Below, piece by piece: positions 59,691 through 64,000 of a stretch of DNA of 64,000 nucleotides. Position numbers and translations under genes: made by a program. Location of the stretch: positions 68,020,421 through 68,084,420 of the forward strand of contig JAMXBB010000007.1 in assembly GCA_024138015.1 (NCBI GenBank), written 5' to 3'. A model generated the notes under the pieces. It was not told the origin of the DNA. It worked only from the letters and a program-made list of their open reading frames with translations, and ran no database searches. The stretch is from Lumnitzera littorea (lineage: Eukaryota; Streptophyta; Magnoliopsida; Myrtales; Combretaceae). Position 1 is the first letter of the stretch. Every line of letters begins with the position of its first letter.

Positions 59691-60747
59691 CCATATGTTC
59701 GAACCCCTGACATTTGAAGAACTTAATCTAGCTAGTCTTCCTACCAAACCCTTGCCCCTTCTCATACGTTCGAGTTGGCACTACATCTTCAAGTTAGCCT
59801 TTCTACTCGACTCTAACATTAACTCTTCTACTTGGCTCGATACTAGATTGAGCTCGGTGACTTGCCTGTCCTAGTCGACTAGTCGGCATTCCGGTTGTTA
59901 CTTGGGTCCTTCTTTGCCTCTCCATTCATTGGGTAATCCTAACAGCTTCATCCATTGTGTCAAATCGTTGGAGCTTTATAATGTCTCGGATGTCTCTTCT
60001 TAAGCTAGTGATAAATCTTAAGACTGTTCGGGTTGGTGGTTCCTCTACTTCGCATCTTATCATAAGCATTTAGAATTCTTAAACATACTCATCAACAGTT
60101 CGGCCTCCTTGTCTCAACTCCTGAAGCTAATTGAAAGTATCTTGGAGATATGTTTTTGGTACAAATCTATTTCTGAGTACTCTCTTCATCTTAACCTAGG
60201 TGTTAATCTCTCGATACCCCTCCCTTCTTCTTATGGCCTAAAAATTCTTCCACCATATGACAGCATATCCGGAGAATTCAATAGCAGTAGTCCTCGCTTT
60301 CTCATAATCCTCATATTGATAGCAATCAAACATACGCTCCACCTTCTCTTCCCAATCTAGATACTCGTCAACATTCCCAAATCCATTGAAACTCAAAATC
60401 CAAAGCTTTACATGGTCGGATGCTTTAAGGACTCATACACACTTCTCTTCAAAATACTCTTCTTCCTCCTCATCAAGCTCTCTCAGGTCTATCCTTCACC
60501 TTATTTGTCCACTAACTCCTCCACTTCGAACTGGTCAAGCTAGGTTCTAATCTCTAACAAGATGAGCAACTTATAAAGTATTTTCTGCGGCCTCAATGGG
60601 TCAGCAACACAGGGCATGAACAGCTTGAGTTAGATCCATCGAGAGGTTAGTTACCTCATCAACTGTCTCGTCAATGCTTCTGGAACTTTCCTAAGATTGT
60701 TGTCCATGGTGGACAACTCCACTGTCATCACTAGCACTAACATTCAT
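59681..60747 (-). pseudogene. Element C gag (broken)
   Basis: First methionine in frame at 60747 (MNVSASDDSGV), matching codon 6 of B; the original ATG has changed. The capsid core lies about 60050-60420, and the knuckle at 59681-59724 reads FFKCQGFEHM...C, with the first cysteine changed to phenylalanine and a stop before the last cysteine. Many stops. Confidence 0.8.
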
Positions 60748-60920
60748 ACTTAAGTCGATCCTTTTTCCTTACAGATTCAAAATTCAAATAAACACTTCAG
60801 AAAGTAAATAGCTAATAACACAACGGTTAAATGAACATAGTAACTTGCTCTGTTTCTCACACGTAAAAACAGAGTATGATAGAACTCAAGAAGAACTAAC
60901 TATAGCTGACACAAAATCTC

Positions 60921-60934
60921 CACTCTGATACCAA
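60921..60934 (-). other. Primer binding site of element C
   Basis: Minus-strand TTGGTATCAGAGTG, two bases after the LTR; near-perfect complement of plant initiator tRNA-Met 3' end (TGGTATCAGAGC). The best-preserved PBS in the window. Confidence 0.85.
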
Positions 60935-60936
60935 GA

Positions 60937-61776
60937 TGTTGTGAACCGTGACCAAGAACAAACAAAGTCGGTCGCTGGATGAGTCTAAGCTTGCAAAAAG
61001 TTCGAAAAGGGTTAATGGGGATAGGTACGAAAAGGGTGAAAGCGAAGAATGAAAACAATAAGCAAAACCTACGAACAGCAACAAAGGATATGACACACTA
61101 ATGGAACTTCCGAAGACTCATGGCACAATTCGATATGACGTATGAATTGGTTCAATAAGGTTACTTACCACCTAACCTTGCTTAAGGGAAAGGATAAGAG
61201 TAATACTGAGAGTAAAAAACAGTATTTATGTAAGAAAGAAAAGTACTCAAGTGTATTAAAGGTAATCTGATAAGTTACAGCTGTAAGTACAAAGGTATTT
61301 ATACCTATAAGGTAGGACAACTTGCCCAAAAGGGAAAAAACAATAAGGACATTTCCTAAAGAAGTAATGTACATGATACAAAATGGTAAAAATAAATATA
61401 CAAGGAAAACAATCATTGGTGCTACAAATTCTACATACGATACTGTACATGTGGTGATGTTGCATTGGCGAGGTTGTTAGGAGATGCAGACAAAAAGTAC
61501 AAATAAATAGGCTTATCCGAGCAGAGGTGGCTTAGTCAGTTCAGATTCTCTCTCTCGACTTCTCAATAAGGATGATACCAAGTAATAGGTCGGCTTGGCA
61601 CCATAGCATAATCATCAACTCGACATACAATAAAATAATAGGCAGTCATAGGCAAGGCATTAAAGAACTACTCAGCCTCGGTAGGAGTTGGTTAGAACAT
61701 CAAGATTGGTCATGCTAGGCCCTCTAGTCCTCGAGCTCAGCTTCAGGTAAGGGGTTCCGTAGCTTGATTCCCATCA
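60937..61776 (-). repeat. 5' LTR of element C
   Basis: 840 bp; plus-strand ends TGTTGTGAACC and ATTCCCATCA, followed by CTCCT. Minus-strand TATA box TATAAATA (complement of 61296-61303). Confidence 0.9.
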
Positions 61777-61781
61777 CTCCT

Positions 61782-62824
61782 TTCTCTATCTTCTTTTCTT
61801 GCCTTCTTTTGGCAAACCTCTCGAGCTCAAGGCTGCCTTATTGAGGTCGACCAGTCGGCCTCTGATGCTTTTTTCTCCTCTATCTCTCTACTCTTAATAC
61901 CAAATTAATTAGCTCATCCAAAGAGTTAAATGGCTATAATTCAACTATGTCGGCAATATCATCTTGAAGTCCACTCAGGAACTTGGAAATGGTGTGGTCC
62001 TATGGCTCGGCAATCTCACATCTTGTCATCAAGGTCTCAAACTCTTGTAAATACTCTTCAATAGTATTTTAACCTTATCTCAGGTATTGAAAAGCATGGA
62101 GCATCTCTTGCTTGAAGTAAGTTGGCATGAAGCGTTGATTCATCAACCTCTTCATAAGCCTCCATGTTCTTATTGGCTCTTCTCCTTCAGCATCTCACTT
62201 AGCAACCAACTTATCCCACTAAAGGCTTGCATACTCAACAAGGGATAATGAAGCCAGCTTAACCTTTGTTCGTTCATCACACTTGTAGCACTTGAACAAC
62301 TTCTCAACTTGGGGAATCCAGTCAAGGAATTCTTCAGGTTGGCTACTTCTACTGAAGCTTGGTAGTTTCAACTTCACATTGTCAAGTCCTCAGCCAAGTG
62401 CTCGGGGTTCATCCCTTGCATTGTGAGCTGGTTGATTCACCTCGGTTCAGCCACATCTGTTAGAGCTTTACTCAGTCACGTCCCTTCTCAACCTCGGCTC
62501 TCTTCTTCAGGCTCCTTGGTTCACCTTGGAGTCAATACTCCTATCATTGCTTCTCCTTAACTTAGGTTAGTTTTCTCTTCTTCTCGACTCGACTACTCTT
62601 CTCAACAATCATTCATTATTATCAAGCTCATTGGAACCACTTCCACTGGTGGGTGTACACTCCTTTCTTTCTTCTTGGCCATTACGTTTGCAATTTTTTA
62701 CTAAACTAGTAAGCTCCTAGATGGAATCAGTGAGATTCTAGATCTAATATTCTAAGTTGTCAACACATCGCCTCAAGCTTTTATGAGGACTATCACCAGT
62801 GTTGTTGACACTATCCTTTGACAT
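61782..62824 (-). pseudogene. Element D gag (broken)
   Basis: Minus-sense start MSKDSVNNTGDSPHKSL at 62824. Capsid core about 61950-62350: WIPQVEKLFKCYKCDE, KVKLASLSLVEYASL, RTWRLMKRLMNQRFMP, EMLHAFQYLR, FETLMTRCEIAEP and FLSGLQDDIADIVEL. It ends in the basic stretch ERFAKRRQEKKIEKG at the C insertion site and resumes at 55449. Several stops and one or two frame slips. Most like the gags of B, C and E, but distinct. Confidence 0.8.
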
Positions 62825-63016
62825 TCTTGTCCGTAAAATAATTTTCTAAAAAAATTGAACAAACAACAAAACATAATTAGAGTATCCTAGAAACAACCAC
62901 TACTTAGCTTCTACAACTACTACAAACAGCTCACTACACTATAGAACAATGATTAACAGAGAGGTACAAACTACAAATCAAACTTTGAAGAACACTAGCA
63001 CGCATGTCTCCCCAAA

Positions 63017-63030
63017 GCTCTAATACTAAG
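63017..63030 (-). other. Primer binding site of element D
   Basis: Minus-strand CTTAGTATTAGAGC, one base after the LTR; a twice-mutated TTGGTATCAGAGC (tRNA-Met type). Confidence 0.7.
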
Positions 63031-63031
63031 A

Positions 63032-64000
63032 TGATAAGGATCAAAGAGATAGCAGCGGATCTCGAAATAGGTTAGAATGGGTCAAATGGGTTTAACTGAC
63101 AGGAAGTGAGATGGTTGGTTTCGACGATGAATGTGAATAGATATCACGCATCAAGACACAAACATAGTCAAGGGTTTGAGTTCGAAATATTCGATACAAC
63201 TCACGAACACTAAATGTTACTCGGGATTCAAATGAAGGTTAGATGCAACTCACTAACCAGTTCAAATGAAGAGGTTTACCATAATCTTAAAGTCAAGATC
63301 GATAAGAATGTGGGAAAGATTAAAGAGCTTAGTCTATACTTGATAATCCAGCAAATGCTAGCTCAAGAGTAGCCTTGCTCAAAAAAGAAAAGATTCTAAT
63401 CACAAGAATATACTTTTCTATCTGATTTCATATATTGACGTCTATGTATGTCTCTATGTTGATTAATGTTGTTATTTATAATAAGTCCTAAACCTTAGTG
63501 GCAAAACTATAAATAATATACAAGGCTTTAAACCCTAAAGAATTGGGCCCATAAATGAAATAAAGGAAAACATATATAAGAATACAAAATTGAGCATTTA
63601 ACAAGGGAAGTTGGCATGCAATTACTCGATATGTCTTGGAAGGAGTAGTATTTGAATTGGACAGGGTCGGCAATTAGATGTACGGGTTCAGGAAGGAATC
63701 CTTGAAGTTTTGCAATATTTGGCCGAGACACCAAAAAGATTGGCCCATAATTGTCAAGTGCTAGAATTAGTCAGCACTAGTCTCTCGGAACCATACCAAG
63801 TGGTTCTTTAGTCCCCAATCTTCGGTTGTGTGGTCTCTCGATGTCTCGGCAGATGATAGACTTGTTACTAAGTAGCTCATTTTCTTCCCCTCAATCTTTG
63901 GTGAATTGCTTGGCCTTAGTAAAAGTTGTTCGACTTCGGCCTTGAATTGTTCGACTTCAGGTTAGAACAAGTCGGCATCTTCTTCTGAAGGGTCGGCGTC
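63032..64000 (-). repeat. 5' LTR of element D (cut by window end)
   Basis: Matches 53648-54600 nearly collinearly. The last bases correspond to about position 54600 of the 3' LTR, so only about 50 bp of this LTR lie outside. TATA box near 63473-63480 on the minus strand. Confidence 0.85.

Larger units (their letters stand above)
55455..61776 (-). mobile_element. Complete CRM-like LTR retrotransposon C with TSD CTCCT
   Basis: A 6322-bp element with two 840-bp LTRs, nested in D. CTCCT lies at 55450-55454 and 61777-61781. Primer binding site, gag, PR, RT, RH, INT and polypurine tract are all present in one minus-strand order. No large deletion is evident, so it is the best reference copy of its family here. 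Roughly twenty to thirty stops interrupt the coding region. The integrase frame continues about 57 codons into the 3' LTR. Confidence 0.9.
53648..64000 (-). mobile_element. Element D: gag-protease-only LTR element (non-autonomous), interrupted by C
   Basis: A minus-strand element with its 3' LTR at 53648-54651 and its 5' LTR from 63032 to beyond the window end. After removing element C and one CTCCT, the internal region is only about 2.6 kb minus leader, roughly 2.05 kb: gag, CCHC knuckle, protease and about 190 codons downstream. Then the LTR follows with no RT, RNase H or integrase. LTR start TGATGGGAATTAGCC shares TGATGGGAAT with B and C. Probably a non-autonomous partner mobilised by CRM-like elements; inference. 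Confidence 0.75.

Noticed and set aside
1..64000. rRNA, tRNA genes and CRISPR-like arrays
   Set aside because: No tRNA cloverleaf with A/B boxes, no rRNA core motifs, and no regularly spaced identical repeats were seen; the tandem array at 42-43 kb has no unique spacers.

Overview
This window is plant nuclear DNA, most likely heterochromatin of a eudicot. It is AT-rich, has no bacterial-style gene packing, and nearly every recognisable coding stretch is the decayed gag-pol of an LTR retrotransposon. No intact cellular gene, rRNA, tRNA or CRISPR array was found. The lineages recognised by protein motifs and LTR architecture are: Ty3/gypsy chromoviruses resembling the CRM (centromeric) lineage, Ty3/gypsy Tat-lineage elements, an Athila-like element, very long LTRs of Tekay/Del type, one 5'-truncated LINE and one long-arm foldback (Mutator-like) DNA element. 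Lineage names come from remembered family features, not a database search.

Layout. 0-6.4 kb: 3' half of a CRM-like element (J, + strand) whose integrase is split by a 4.4-kb Tekay-like LTR (F1, - strand). 6.4-7.8 kb: LTR-like leader sequence of unknown family. 7.8-11.6 kb: Tekay-like LTR (F5, +). 11.6-15.3 kb: 3' end of an Athila-like element (H, +) with its extra ORF, hairpin/polypurine tract, short repeats and 3' LTR. 15.3-22.7 kb: Tat-like gag-PR-RT-RH relic (G, -) interrupted by Tekay-like LTR F2 (+). 23.6-24.5 kb: solo LTR K. 24.5-25.3 kb: LINE 3' end with 15-bp target duplication. 25.3-27.5 kb: nothing identified. 27.6-29.5 kb: foldback element. 30.6-38.3 kb: complete CRM-like element E (+) with TSD AGATC, itself holding a 1.24-kb solo LTR (TSD ACTTT). 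38.3-42 kb: Tekay-like LTR F4 (-) and unclassified GT-rich DNA. 42.2-43.3 kb: three-part degenerate tandem repeat array.

43.3 kb to the end is a multi-layer nest. A minus-strand Tat-like element (A) was opened in its integrase by a complete plus-strand CRM-like element (B, 44857-50562, TSD TATAC). It was opened again near 53.65 kb by a minus-strand gag-protease-only element (D), which in turn was opened by a complete minus-strand CRM-like element (C, 55455-61776, TSD CTCCT). D's right LTR runs off the window.

No present-day gene circuit is visible. Functionally the window shows autonomous elements (gag, protease, RT, RNase H, integrase) all broken by stops, a probable non-autonomous relative (D) lacking RT and integrase, and regulatory LTRs with recognisable TATA boxes. 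The repeated CRM-like insertions suggest a pericentromeric or centromeric location; this is inference.
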